The position numbers and the translations under genes are program-made. Positions 52,374-61,798 of a DNA stretch of 64,000 nucleotides are shown here, piece after piece (the stretch's first letter is position 1; every line of letters starts with the position of its first letter). Under the pieces are notes generated by a model. The model saw nothing but the letters and a program-made list of their open reading frames with translations, ran no database searches and had not been told where the DNA came from. This stretch comes from Chromohalobacter sarecensis. Its GTDB lineage: Bacteria; Pseudomonadota; Gammaproteobacteria; Pseudomonadales; Halomonadaceae. The stretch spans positions 62,001 through 126,000 of the forward strand of contig NZ_JAKGAN010000008.1 in assembly GCF_023061135.1 (NCBI RefSeq). Reading direction: 5' to 3'.

Positions 52374-52682
52374 ATGGGGGCGCTGACCAAAGCGGATTTG
52401 GCCGAACATCTGCATGCTGAGCTGGGTTTTTCCAAGCGCGAAGCAAAGTCGATGGTCGAAGCCTTTTTCGAGGAAATCCGCAGCTGCCTACGCGAAAACG
52501 AGCAGGTCAAACTGTCCGGATTCGGTAACTTCGATTTGCGCGACAAGCGTGAACGCCCGGGGCGTAATCCCAAGACGGGAGAAGAAATCCCTATCTCGGC
52601 GCGTCGTGTGGTGACGTTCCGTCCTGGACAGAAGCTCAAGGCGCGGGTCGAGGATTTCGACGACGCGGACGTCATTCACTGA
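52374..52682 (+). CDS. ihfA: Integration host factor alpha subunit
   Basis: A 102-residue HU-family DNA-bending protein beginning [17 protein letters not shown]. Family motifs are [39 protein letters not shown] ([20 protein letters not shown]) with the DNA-minor-groove proline, and [16 protein letters not shown]. With IhfB it bends DNA at promoters and recombination sites. Position after pheT is standard. Confidence 0.97.
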   Translation: MGALTKADLAEHLHAELGFSKREAKSMVEAFFEEIRSCLRENEQVKLSGFGNFDLRDKRERPGRNPKTGEEIPISARRVVTFRPGQKLKARVEDFDDADVIH

Positions 52683-52844
52683 CGCTGCAGCGTTCCGCCC
52701 ATGCGATGACACAATCTCGAGTAATCTCGGGTACTTGCGAGTGCTCGGGGTTGTGTCGTTCATATTCATTCGAGACGCTAACGACGTGTCATGTATGTGC
52801 TAACATGGCGCGCACATTTACCGTTAAATCGACGACTGAACTGC

Positions 52845-53306
52845 ATGCCAAGCATCAAAATCTTCGTAGGCACCATGTACGGTGGCGCCCTGGACGTTGC
52901 CGAGCAGGTGGCTCCGCTTTTCGAGCAAGTGGGCTATGAGGTGGCGATCTTAGAACAGCCCACCCTCGGTGATCTCGAGCCCTTGCCCGATCTCGCCTTA
53001 TTCTGCGTTTCCACCACCGGTAGCGGTGATTTCCCTGGTAATTTTGTGCCCTTCGCGCGCGACCTCCGTGAATCGCCCCCTGCGCTGACTCAGTGTCGCT
53101 ATGGGCTGATCGCTCTGGGAGATAGCTCCTACGGCGAGACGTTCTGCGGCGCGGGCCGCGCGCTGGATGCCTTGCTGGAAGATCTCGGCGCTCAACGTTT
53201 GGGCGATCGTCTGGAAATCGACGCCATGGAGACCTTCATGGCCGATGATGCTGCCATTCCCTGGGTCGAGTCATGGATCGACGAGCAAGGGTTGCAGGCT
53301 ACGTGA
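52845..53306 (+). CDS. mioC: MioC-like flavodoxin
   Basis: A 153-residue short-chain flavodoxin from ATG 52845 (MPSIKIFVGTMYGGALDVAE). The FMN phosphate loop is GTMYGGA; other flavin loops are VSTTGSGDFPGN and ALGDSSYGETFCGAG. MioC acts as an electron carrier, for example for biotin synthase. It has no strong ribosome binding site. The next gene starts inside its stop (TGATG), so the two are coupled. Confidence 0.9.
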   Translation: MPSIKIFVGTMYGGALDVAEQVAPLFEQVGYEVAILEQPTLGDLEPLPDLALFCVSTTGSGDFPGNFVPFARDLRESPPALTQCRYGLIALGDSSYGETFCGAGRALDALLEDLGAQRLGDRLEIDAMETFMADDAAIPWVESWIDEQGLQAT

Positions 53307-53683
53307 TGAGCGACATGACGGCGTCTCCTTCCGCTGCACGCCTGAGCGTCATGATCGGGCTTCTGCTCGTGACGCTGTGCTCCTGGCCTCGCTATCAACT
53401 GGGGGGCTATGACACCCACAGTGGTTTGCTGGCCATGGTCGCTGCGGGGTTGGCGGTCGTCGTCATCGCCTATTGGCGGCGCATGACGGCAAAGCAGCGC
53501 CGTCTCCTTCCAGCACTGCTCAAGTGGTTGGTCATGTCATTCGTGGCTGGGGGCGTGGTGATGGCAACCTGGCATTACGGTTTGGCAAGCACCAGGACCG
53601 GATGGGCGACCGTGCTGTCGCATGGCGCCACCGCCGGCTTGTTGCTTCACGCAATCTCGACAGGCTGGCGCGCTCGGCAGTAA
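53306..53683 (+). CDS. Small uncharacterised membrane protein coupled to mioC
   Basis: A 125-residue protein starting MSDMTASPSAARLSVMIG, one base into the mioC stop (TGATG). It has about four hydrophobic segments (around 14-30, 38-57, 75-95 and 102-120) with short polar loops. No family recognised. The terminator downstream ends the mioC unit. Confidence 0.7.
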   Translation: MSDMTASPSAARLSVMIGLLLVTLCSWPRYQLGGYDTHSGLLAMVAAGLAVVVIAYWRRMTAKQRRLLPALLKWLVMSFVAGGVVMATWHYGLASTRTGWATVLSHGATAGLLLHAISTGWRARQ

Positions 53684-53726
53684 GTCTTCTGGGTGCTGGA
53701 TCTCGAATCACGCTCGGTTTAAATGC

Positions 53727-53757
53727 GAAACCCCCGATCCTATGGACCGGGGGTTTC
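53727..53757. terminator. Bidirectional terminator between the mioC unit and the OYE gene
   Basis: Stem GAAACCCCC/GGGGGTTTC extended inward by a mismatched GATCC/GGACC, loop TAT. It lies between convergent genes. Confidence 0.88.
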
Positions 53758-53785
53758 ACGTTTCGCGAGCACGCTCTATTTCCTA

Positions 53786-54919
53786 TCAGGATTTTTCGCG
53801 AATCATCTCTTCGCGAGCCAGGCGTGCCTGTTCCTCGGGATAGGTGGGAAAGTCCACGTAGCCGCGGGCATCGCCGCCATAGAACGTGTTGGTATCGAAG
53901 TCCGCCAGAGGCCAGCCATTTTGCATCCGCTCGACTAAATCGGGGTTCGAGGTGAAATGACGCCCGAATACCGGTAGATCGATGGTGCCCTCGCTGACGA
54001 GCTTCTCAGCTTCTGCCTGATCGAGGTTGCCGGCGAGCAGCAGATTACCTTGGTAGACATCACGGAACTCACGCAAGTAATCGCGCGGCATCGGGGGCAT
54101 GCCTTGTCCGCCCTGGTCATGCAGGTGCACGAAGGCGAGGCCGCGTTTGTTGAACTCGCGTGCCAGATAGAGATAGGTTTCGCCGTTGTCGTCGTATTCC
54201 GGCATGTCGAACAGCGTGCCGAACGGTGACAGGCGAACCCCAACGCGCCGTGCGCCGATCATCTTGCTGACTTCATCGACAACCTCTAGCAACAGGCGGC
54301 AGCGATTTTCGCGCGAACCGCCGTATTCGTCGTCACGATCATTGACGCCGGGATTGAGGAATTGCTCGAAGAGGTAGCCGTTGGCACCGTGAATTTCGAC
54401 GCCATCGAAGCCGACAGCGCGGGAATTGACCGCGGCCTGGGCGAAGTCGCGCACGATCTCGTGTACTTCATGGGTCTCGAGACGCCGCGGCTGGCTGGCC
54501 TTGAGCATGTCCGGTTGGCCGTCTTCGTTATAGCCAAAGGCCATGCCGCCTTGCTTGTCACTGGGGCCGACAGGTGACGCGCCAGCAACTTGGACCGTGG
54601 TGTGGGAAACGCGCCCCACGTGCCAGATCTGCGCGAAGAAGATGCCGCCACGTTCGTGCACGGCGCGCGTGGCCTTGGCCCAGCCGTCCAGTTGGTCAGG
54701 GCCAAAAATCCCGGGATTGTAGAGATAGCCTTGGCCCTGGCGCGAAATGGGGGTGCCTTCGGAGATGATCAGCCCGGCGCTGGCACGCTGGCGATAATAG
54801 AGGGCACCCATCTCGGTGGGGATGTCCTCTGGTGCACGTGAACGCGTCATGGGCGCCATCACGATGCGGTTGTTCAAGCGCGTACCATTGAGATCGAAGG
54901 GTTCGAAGAGTGAAGCCAT
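53786..54919 (-). CDS. Old yellow enzyme-family NADH:flavin oxidoreductase
   Basis: A 377-residue FMN enzyme beginning MASLFEPFDLNGTRLNNRIVMAPMTRSRA. The flavin-site threonine in MAPMTRSRA, the ligand-binding H-x2-N in GVEIHGANGYLFEQFLNP and the R in GVRLSPFG are present. These enzymes reduce activated alkenes, quinones or nitro compounds with NAD(P)H (NemA/XenB-like). It stands alone between two terminator-bounded units. Complete. Confidence 0.92.
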   Translation of the reverse strand: MASLFEPFDLNGTRLNNRIVMAPMTRSRAPEDIPTEMGALYYRQRASAGLIISEGTPISRQGQGYLYNPGIFGPDQLDGWAKATRAVHERGGIFFAQIWHVGRVSHTTVQVAGASPVGPSDKQGGMAFGYNEDGQPDMLKASQPRRLETHEVHEIVRDFAQAAVNSRAVGFDGVEIHGANGYLFEQFLNPGVNDRDDEYGGSRENRCRLLLEVVDEVSKMIGARRVGVRLSPFGTLFDMPEYDDNGETYLYLAREFNKRGLAFVHLHDQGGQGMPPMPRDYLREFRDVYQGNLLLAGNLDQAEAEKLVSEGTIDLPVFGRHFTSNPDLVERMQNGWPLADFDTNTFYGGDARGYVDFPTYPEEQARLAREEMIREKS

Positions 54920-55112
54920 GCGATGCTCTCCTTGCAGGCCGGCGGTGAGTGGAAACTAAGACGCGAGCCATAGACCGGGCTCGCGTACATTTGGGAGTCT
55001 AGAAGGTTGTTAGCATTTTAACAATCGCATGAGACGATCGAGTCCATAAGCAATGATTATCGAATTTCGGGCGTTGCTCACGCAATACAAGATATTGTTT
55101 TTACTTGCCTTT

Positions 55113-56477
55113 TCAGCCAAGCGTATAGCAGGGGACGTATTCGCTGCCCGGCAGCTTCATGCGTTCTTGAGCCACGAACGAGGTCAGCAGTGCGTCGAGA
55201 CGCGCCATCAAATCCGGCTCGGCATGCAAACGGAAGGGGCCGCGCTCTTCGATGGCGCGTATACCTTCTTCCTTGACGTTGCCGGCGACGATACCCGAAA
55301 ACGCACGGCGGAGGTTGGCTGCGAGTTCATGCACCGGTTGTTCGCGATGCAGGGCAAGCTCGGCCATGCTTTCGTGGTTAGGCTCAAAAGGCAATTGAAA
55401 ACCGGCATCGACGTTGAGGCGCCAGTTGAAATAGAAAGCGTCGTTCTGACTACGCCGAAACGCGGCTACGTCGTCCACGCCACGGCGCATGGCACGACCG
55501 ACTTCGGTGGGGTCGTCGATGATGATCTGATAGCGTTCACGCGCCTTTTCCCCGAGCGTAAAGGTCAGGAACTCGTCGATGCGCTTGAAGTAGTCGGCGC
55601 TATCGCGAGGGCCGGTAAAGACGACCGGGAAGGGGACGTCGGCATTGTCCGGATGCAGCAGAATGCCCAGCAAATAGAGGATTTCCTCGGCGGTCCCCAC
55701 GCCGCCGGGGAAGATCACGATGCCATGCCCAGCGCGCACGAAGGCCTCGAGGCGCTTCTCGATGTCGGGCATGATGACCAGCTCGTTTACGATGGGATTG
55801 GGCGATTCGGCGGCAATGATGCCGGGTTCGGAAATGCCCAGATAACGGCCATCGTGGCGACGCTGTTTGGCATGCGCGACATTGGCGCCCTTCATGGGGC
55901 CTTTCATGGCGCCGGGGCCGCACCCCGTGCAGATGTCGAGATCGCGCAATCCCAGGTGATACCCCACGTCCTTGCTGTAATCGTATTCCTCGCGGGTGAT
56001 TGAATGGCCGCCCCAGCACACCACAAGGCTAGGTTCGCGCGCGGACTTCAGCGTTCCGGCGTTGCGCAGGATATGGAAAACGGCATTGGTGATGCCATCT
56101 CCGCGCTGAAGATCGAACTTGGGCGTGTGCTGGATTTCGTTGTGTACGTAGACGATATCGCGGAGCACGGCGGAAAGGTGCTCGCGAATCCCGCGAATCA
56201 TTTGCCCGTCGACGAAAGCGCTGTGCGGTGCGTTGTCGAGCTTGAGACGAATGCCGCGATCCTGCTGGAGTACTTCGATTTCGAAATCGTGGTGCGCCTG
56301 CATCAGCGCACGGCTGTCATCGGTGGGATTGCCGCAATTGAGCACGGCCAGCGAGCAGCGTCTCAAGAGATCGTGCAGGCCGTTGGCGGAGGTGTCGCGC
56401 AGGCGGTTGACCTCTTGCTGCGAGAGGACTTCCAGACTCCCTTCGGGAGAAATGATAGTAGAAAGTTTCTGGGGCAT
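55113..56477 (-). CDS. ppnN: Pyrimidine/purine nucleotide 5'-monophosphate nucleosidase (LOG family)
   Basis: A 454-residue protein, the same length as E. coli PpnN (YgdH). The start at 56477 (MPQKLSTIISPEGSLEVLS) has AAGGATG 8 bp upstream; the frame is open further up but unrelated. N-terminal and C-terminal extensions flank the LOG core, whose nucleotide-phosphate motif is IFPGGVGTAEEILYLLG with a preceding CTGCGPGAMKGPMKG. It cleaves nucleotide monophosphates to base and ribose phosphate, and responds to (p)ppGpp in E. coli. Divergent from a LysR gene. Confidence 0.92.
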   Translation of the reverse strand: MPQKLSTIISPEGSLEVLSQQEVNRLRDTSANGLHDLLRRCSLAVLNCGNPTDDSRALMQAHHDFEIEVLQQDRGIRLKLDNAPHSAFVDGQMIRGIREHLSAVLRDIVYVHNEIQHTPKFDLQRGDGITNAVFHILRNAGTLKSAREPSLVVCWGGHSITREEYDYSKDVGYHLGLRDLDICTGCGPGAMKGPMKGANVAHAKQRRHDGRYLGISEPGIIAAESPNPIVNELVIMPDIEKRLEAFVRAGHGIVIFPGGVGTAEEILYLLGILLHPDNADVPFPVVFTGPRDSADYFKRIDEFLTFTLGEKARERYQIIIDDPTEVGRAMRRGVDDVAAFRRSQNDAFYFNWRLNVDAGFQLPFEPNHESMAELALHREQPVHELAANLRRAFSGIVAGNVKEEGIRAIEERGPFRLHAEPDLMARLDALLTSFVAQERMKLPGSEYVPCYTLG

Positions 56478-56643
56478 TGACGCATCCTTGTGGCGGCACG
56501 AAGGCCGAAGGAAAAGCTCAGCATCAGGCGGCGGGCCGAGTGTCTTTGGCGCTGTGCGCCTGACTCGGCCACAACACTCTCTGGGGGCTGATTCATGTTT
56601 CGATGCTAACACGCGATCTTCGGCCACGCAGCGATGTGCGGTG

Positions 56644-56658
56644 TAGCATAATTTGCTA
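56644..56658. promoter_or_regulatory. LysR-type box TAGCA-N5-TGCTA
   Basis: Perfect 5-bp arms in the gap between divergent ppnN and the LysR gene, fitting the T-Nx-A pattern of LysR sites. Confidence 0.55.
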
Positions 56659-56778
56659 TGATGCCGTTATTACAACCCCCGAAGCCACGGTTATTGCTAC
56701 GCTAACCTTCGTTGATCGTGTCATGGCTTCGGCACATCAGCAGCTGCCCCGAAACGCCAGCCGGTGGATCCTCACTTC

Positions 56779-57702
56779 ATGTTCAACGCGCAATATTTTC
56801 GTACCTTTATCACGCTTGTCGAAACCGGTAGCTTCACGCATACCGCGCGCAAGCTGGAAATGACTCAGCCCGGGGTCAGCCAGCATATACGCAAGCTGGA
56901 GCGCTATCTCGACAAGTCCTTGCTGTACCGGCATGGTCGGCGTTTCACGCTGACCGAGGCGGGGCGGCGTGCCTATGACTATTCCGTCAAGCTGTTTGCC
57001 GAGCATGAACAGTTTCGTCACTCGCTGGACAATGACTCGCCGGATACCGGGGAGTGTCGCGTGGCATCGCCGGGTAGCGTGGGGTTGATGTTCTACCCGT
57101 TCATCCTGGGCTATCAGCAAATGCACCCCGGGCTGACGGTCACCTATGACTTCGCCTTCAACGGCGAGATCGTCGATGCGGTACTGGCGGGGCGCTTCGA
57201 CGTGGGTATCGTCACCGATATCAGCAAGCACCCCGATCTCAATTTTGAGCCTTGGCATCAGGAGCCGCTATGCCTGGTCGTTCCTGCTGATTTTGCTGGC
57301 ACGACGATCAGCGAGCTCATGGCGCTGGGGTTCATGAACTATTCCGATGGCATCAACAACGCCAGTTTGCTGTTGCGGCGCAATTTCGCCGGGGAATTTC
57401 GTTCGATGAGTCACTTTCCGCAGCAAGGCTTTTCCAACGAGATCAGCATGGTGCTGGATGCGGTGGCGCGTGGCCTGGGCTTTACCGTGATCCCCCGGAC
57501 CGTACTCGAAACATCGCCCTGGCAGCGTCAGGTCAAGGAGCTGCCCGTGGCGGAATCGGTATACGAAACGTTGTATGTCGTGACCAAGCGTGGCGTCGAG
57601 ATGCCGCGTCGCTACGAGCAGTTGCTGGGTGAATTTCGGTTGCAGCGCCGTAATGTGCTCTATGGTTACGCCGAGGCGCCGCCGCTCGAGGAAGACGCCT
57701 GA
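56779..57702 (+). CDS. LysR-family regulator
   Basis: A 307-residue regulator starting MFNAQYFRTFITLVETGSFTHTARK, with GGATCC about 8 bp before the ATG. The N-terminal winged helix (KLEMTQPGVSQHIRKLERYL) is followed by the type-2 periplasmic-fold sensor with CRVASPGSVGLMFYPFILGYQ and SDGINNASLLLRRNF. It is divergent from ppnN and convergent with gcvP. Its target is not evident; the nearby box suggests autoregulation or control of ppnN. Confidence 0.88.
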   Translation: MFNAQYFRTFITLVETGSFTHTARKLEMTQPGVSQHIRKLERYLDKSLLYRHGRRFTLTEAGRRAYDYSVKLFAEHEQFRHSLDNDSPDTGECRVASPGSVGLMFYPFILGYQQMHPGLTVTYDFAFNGEIVDAVLAGRFDVGIVTDISKHPDLNFEPWHQEPLCLVVPADFAGTTISELMALGFMNYSDGINNASLLLRRNFAGEFRSMSHFPQQGFSNEISMVLDAVARGLGFTVIPRTVLETSPWQRQVKELPVAESVYETLYVVTKRGVEMPRRYEQLLGEFRLQRRNVLYGYAEAPPLEEDA

Positions 57703-57750
57703 CGGTATGCGTCGGGCGTGACTGTCTCGACTGACGTGAATGTCTCGACT

Positions 57751-57790
57751 AAAACGGCCCCACCAAGGTAAGCCTTGGTGGGGCCGTTTT
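57751..57790. terminator. Strong bidirectional terminator between LysR and gcvP
   Basis: An 18-bp perfect stem with a TAAG loop and A/T tracts at both ends, between convergent genes. Confidence 0.95.
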
Positions 57791-57819
57791 GCGTGTGGCG
57801 TCGTGGGCGTTAATCGCGT

Positions 57820-60720
57820 TCAGTCGCCGTCGCGATATGCCTCGATGGGCGGGCAGCTGCAGATGAGGTTACGATCGCCATGAACGTTGTCGACGCGATT
57901 GACCGTCGGCCAGTATTTCGCGGCCTTGGTGGCCTCGGTGGGGAAGGCGCCCAGCGCACGCGAATACGGCCGATCCCAGTCGTCGGCCATCAAGTCCGCC
58001 TGCGTATGTGGCGCCATGGACAAGGGATTGTTATCCGCCGGCCACTCACCGCTTTCCACGCGCCTAATTTCGTCGCGAATGGCGATCATGGCATCGCAGA
58101 AGCGGTCGATTTCATAGCGCGACTCCGATTCGGTTGGCTCGACCATCAAGGTGCCGGCCACGGGGAAAGACATCGTCGGGGCGTGAAAACCGTAATCCAT
58201 CAAGCGTTTGGCGATGTCTTCCTCGCTGATGCCGGAAGCTGTCTTGAGAGAGCGGACATCCAAGATGCATTCATGGGCGACGGTGCCGTTGCGCCCTTTA
58301 TAAAGCACCGGGTAGTGCGCTTCGAGACGCTTGGCGATGTAGTTGGCGTGGAGTATTGCCAGCTCCGTGGCGAGCTTCATGCCGCGCCCGCCCATCATTT
58401 TGATATAGGCCCAGGAGATCGGCAGGATTGACGCCGAGCCGTAGGCTGCCGCCGAGACCGCGCCAGCGTCCGTCTCGACACCCGGCAGGGGCGTGATGAC
58501 GTGATTAGGCACGAACGCGGCCAGATGCGCCTTGACCCCGATGGGGCCCATGCCGGGGCCGCCGCCGCCATGTGGAATGCAGAACGTCTTGTGCAGGTTG
58601 AGGTGCGATACGTCGCCGCCGAAATCCCCTGGCCTGCAGAGTCCGACCTGGGCGTTCATGTTGGCCCCGTCGATATACACCTGGCCACCGTTGTCATGCA
58701 CGATACGGCAGGCTTCGCTGACACTTTCCTCGAAAACCCCATGTGTCGACGGATAGGTGAGCATGATCGCCGATAGCGCGTCGCGGTGCTTGTCGGCCTT
58801 GGTGCGCAGGTCGTCGATGTCGATGTTGCCATCGCTATCGCATTCGACGACGACGACTTTCATCTGCGCCATGGCGGCAGAGGCCGGATTGGTGCCGTGG
58901 GCCGAGCTCGGTATCAGGCAGATATCGCGATGGCCCTGGCCCTGTGATTTCTGGTAGCGCCGAATGGCGATCAGGCCCGCGTACTCGCCCTGTGCACCGG
59001 AGTTGGGCTGCATGGAAATCGTGTCGTAGCCAGTGATCTCGACGAGAAACGCCGAGAGCTCGTCGATCATCTGCTTGTAACCGGCGACCTGGTCCTGCGG
59101 CGCGAAGGGATGGATATTGGCGAATTCCGGCCAACTGATGGGGATCATCTCGCTGGTGGCATTGAGCTTCATGGTGCATGAGCCCAAGGGGATCATGGCA
59201 TGGGTAAGCGATAGATCCTTGTTTTCGAGACGCTTCAAGTAACGCAGCATTTCGGTTTCGCTGCGGTAACGCCGGAACGTGGGGTGGCTGAGGAAGTCGC
59301 TTTCCCGGGCGCAAGCGGCGGGGATACCGGTCATGCCCTGTGCCTGGACGTGATGATCGAGCTCACGCACCGACAGTCCATGCTCGTCTCCCAGCAACAC
59401 GTCGAACAGTGTGGCGACATCTGCCGCCGTGGTGGTCTCATCGAGGCTGATGCCGATATGGCCATCGGTGTCGTAACGCAGGTTGATTTCATGCGCCAGG
59501 CTGCGGCCATGCACTTGGCCGTGGTCGAGCCCTGAAAGCGTGAGCGTGTCGAACCAACTGTCGTGGGCGAGTGTCACGCCGTGGTGCTTGAGCCCTTCGG
59601 CGAGAATGGTCGTGAGGCGATGGATCCGCGTGGCGATGGTGCGCAGCCCTTCGGCGCCATGATAAACCGCATAGAAGCCGGCGATGTTGGCGAGCAATGC
59701 CTGCGCGGTGCAGATATTGGAGGTCGCCTTCTCGCGGCGAATATGCTGCTCGCGCGTTTGCATGGCCATGCGTAAGGCGCGTTGACCGCGGCTGTCCTTG
59801 GAAACACCGATGATGCGTCCGGGAAGCGAACGCTTGAGGGCGTCGCTAGCGGCAAAAAACGCCGCATGTGGCCCACCGTAGCCCATGGGAACACCGAAAC
59901 GCTGGGAGCTGCCCACGACGATGTCCGCGCCCAGCGCGCCAGGTTCCTTGAGTAGTACCAGGCTCATCAGGTCAGTGGCGACGCAGGTCATGATGCGTTG
60001 TTGCCGGGCCGCTTCGAGCTGCGCCGAGATATCGCGTACTTCGCCGGTAGCCCCTGGATATTGCAGCAATGCCCCGAAAACATCGTGATCGGCCAAAGTC
60101 TCGGCGGGCGCGACGATGAGCTCGAAACCGAAATAGGCGGCACGGGTACGCAGGACATCGAGCGTCTGGGGCAGCACATCGTCAGCCACGAAGAAGCGCT
60201 CGCTCTTGGCCTTCTTGTTGGCGCGACGGCACAGGGCCATGGCTTCAGCGGCAGCTGTCGCTTCGTCGAGCAGGGACGCATTGGCGATCGGCATGCCGGT
60301 CAGGTCCATGACCACTTGCTGGAAGTTCAACAAGCCTTCCAGGCGCCCTTGGGCGATTTCCGGCTGATAGGGCGTGTAAGCGGTGTACCAACCGGGGTTC
60401 TCGAGTACGTTGCGCTGGATGACGGCCGGCAGATGCGTGGGATAGTAGCCTTGGCCGATGTAGTTCTTGAAGGTCTTGTTCTGGCGTGCCAACTGCTTGA
60501 GATAGGTAAGCGCTTCCGCTTCGCCACGGGGCTCTTCGAGAGACAGGTTACGATCCAGGCGAATATCGCCAGGAAGCGTCTTGGCCATCAGCGACTCGGT
60601 ATCGGGAAGATCCAAGGTCGCCAGCATGTGCTGGACATCGTCCTCGTCAGGCCCATTATGGCGCGTCAAGAAGTCGTCGTGATTGGCCAATTCGGCCAGG
60701 CTGCGATTGTCGTTTGCCAT
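57820..60720 (-). CDS. gcvP: Glycine dehydrogenase (decarboxylating), P-protein
   Basis: A 966-residue fused (alpha-beta) P-protein. The PLP lysine is in [19 protein letters not shown]; other motifs are [20 protein letters not shown] ([14 protein letters not shown]), [25 protein letters not shown] (split as [16 protein letters not shown]), [11 protein letters not shown] and [13 protein letters not shown]. It decarboxylates glycine and passes the aminomethyl group to GcvH. It follows gcvH on the same strand (107-bp gap). gcvT is not in this operon but on the opposite strand beyond the symporter. Confidence 0.98.
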   Translation of the reverse strand: MANDNRSLAELANHDDFLTRHNGPDEDDVQHMLATLDLPDTESLMAKTLPGDIRLDRNLSLEEPRGEAEALTYLKQLARQNKTFKNYIGQGYYPTHLPAVIQRNVLENPGWYTAYTPYQPEIAQGRLEGLLNFQQVVMDLTGMPIANASLLDEATAAAEAMALCRRANKKAKSERFFVADDVLPQTLDVLRTRAAYFGFELIVAPAETLADHDVFGALLQYPGATGEVRDISAQLEAARQQRIMTCVATDLMSLVLLKEPGALGADIVVGSSQRFGVPMGYGGPHAAFFAASDALKRSLPGRIIGVSKDSRGQRALRMAMQTREQHIRREKATSNICTAQALLANIAGFYAVYHGAEGLRTIATRIHRLTTILAEGLKHHGVTLAHDSWFDTLTLSGLDHGQVHGRSLAHEINLRYDTDGHIGISLDETTTAADVATLFDVLLGDEHGLSVRELDHHVQAQGMTGIPAACARESDFLSHPTFRRYRSETEMLRYLKRLENKDLSLTHAMIPLGSCTMKLNATSEMIPISWPEFANIHPFAPQDQVAGYKQMIDELSAFLVEITGYDTISMQPNSGAQGEYAGLIAIRRYQKSQGQGHRDICLIPSSAHGTNPASAAMAQMKVVVVECDSDGNIDIDDLRTKADKHRDALSAIMLTYPSTHGVFEESVSEACRIVHDNGGQVYIDGANMNAQVGLCRPGDFGGDVSHLNLHKTFCIPHGGGGPGMGPIGVKAHLAAFVPNHVITPLPGVETDAGAVSAAAYGSASILPISWAYIKMMGGRGMKLATELAILHANYIAKRLEAHYPVLYKGRNGTVAHECILDVRSLKTASGISEEDIAKRLMDYGFHAPTMSFPVAGTLMVEPTESESRYEIDRFCDAMIAIRDEIRRVESGEWPADNNPLSMAPHTQADLMADDWDRPYSRALGAFPTEATKAAKYWPTVNRVDNVHGDRNLICSCPPIEAYRDGD

Positions 60721-60827
60721 GAAACCCTCAAGCGGTGGCGGGCGGTCGAGCCCGATTCGACACGAAGCGGCGACACGTCACTAGGATGCCGCCGGCAGAA
60801 CAGGACAAGTGCAACGTGCGAGACGCG

Positions 60828-61223
60828 TCAGCCTTCCTCGGCGCTGACGAGTGCGTCGTAGGCAGTGGCATCGAGCAACGCATCGAGCGCGTCGGGCTCG
60901 GCGAGTTTGAGCTTGATGATCCAGCCGTCCTCGTAGGGGTGATCATTGACCGCTTCGGGAGAGTCTTCGAGCGACTCGTTGACGGCAACGATTTCACCGC
61001 TCAACGGGAGGTAAAGGTCGGAAGCGGCCTTGACGGATTCGATGACACCGAACTCTTCGCCGGCGTCGAGTTGCCGGCCCGTGTCGGGGAGCTCCACGAA
61101 GACGACGTCTCCCAGGGATTCTTGGGCGTGATCGGTGATACCGATCGTGACGGTGCCGTCGTTGTTGTCGAGGACCCATTCGTGACTGTCGGTATAGCGA
61201 AGGTTGGCAGGGATGTGACTCAT
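60828..61223 (-). CDS. gcvH: Glycine cleavage system H-protein
   Basis: A 131-residue lipoyl carrier. The start is MSHIPANLRYTDSHEW; the lipoylated Lys65 is in IESVKAASDLYLPLSG. It shuttles aminomethyl and reducing equivalents among P-, T- and L-proteins. First gene of the minus-strand gcvHP unit. A candidate promoter lies about 50 bp upstream. Confidence 0.97.
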   Translation of the reverse strand: MSHIPANLRYTDSHEWVLDNNDGTVTIGITDHAQESLGDVVFVELPDTGRQLDAGEEFGVIESVKAASDLYLPLSGEIVAVNESLEDSPEAVNDHPYEDGWIIKLKLAEPDALDALLDATAYDALVSAEEG

Positions 61224-61798
61224 CGTGATTTTCCTATACGAAAAGATTTTCTGATTTGGGGAATATGAGTGCCATTATGCCTCATTGATTCGCCCTTGGC
61301 ATCGTCATCATGCATTTCTTCATGCCATTCGGCTCGACCGTCTAGTAAGGGTGGACAGGATAGCGGCGAGCGTCCAGCAAAAAGCCATACCGTCTGTCGC
61401 CCGGGCCTTACGCTGGCCCAAGAGAGGCGCGAAAAGAACTCAATGGAACTTTCGTTGCGCGGTAGGCAACTCATTCAGGTGCATATACCGAGGTCTATGT
61501 GCGTTGTACGAAAGGGGAGTCGTCACGTCTTTGGGTTGCCAAGCACGAGGGCAGCGATTAGCCTCCGTTTCTAATAAGAAACTTGTTGCGCTCGTGTCTT
61601 GCCTGCATGACCGAGCGAGCCATCAATGCGTTTGCTGCCAGTAAGCCCTAAAGCGCTATTTCGCGTGGCGGGTATGGAGAAATGGCAAGCCAATCCGCTA
61701 GAGTCGGAATGGTTTGGCGTTTATCTTCTGGACGTAACGCCGTCGACGATAGCGCATACTCTTCGCTGTATAACAACAAATGTCTGGGAGGACATCTC
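61224..61798. other. 575-bp gap between gcvH and the symporter with no convincing gene
   Basis: Divergent regulatory region. It holds the candidate gcvH promoter (61274-61302) and the symporter's GGGAGGA ribosome binding site (near 61785-61791). Open frames here lack ribosome binding sites and family resemblance. I see no clear glycine riboswitch. Confidence 0.6.
61274..61302 (-). promoter_or_regulatory. Candidate sigma-70 promoter of gcvHP
   Basis: On the minus strand, -35 ATGCCA (61297-61302) and -10 CATAAT (61274-61279) with 17-bp spacing, about 50 bp before the gcvH start. Confidence 0.5.

Noticed and set aside
59998-60861. A 287-codon frame opposite gcvP/gcvH
   Set aside because: Shadow of two well-identified genes.
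61285-61644. A 119-codon frame in the gcvH/symporter gap
   Set aside because: No ribosome binding site, unusual Cys/Arg/His composition, no resemblance to known proteins.
61224-61798. Possible glycine riboswitch before gcvH or the symporter
   Set aside because: Looked for the paired glycine-aptamer cores on both strands and could not recognise them; a covariance search would settle it.
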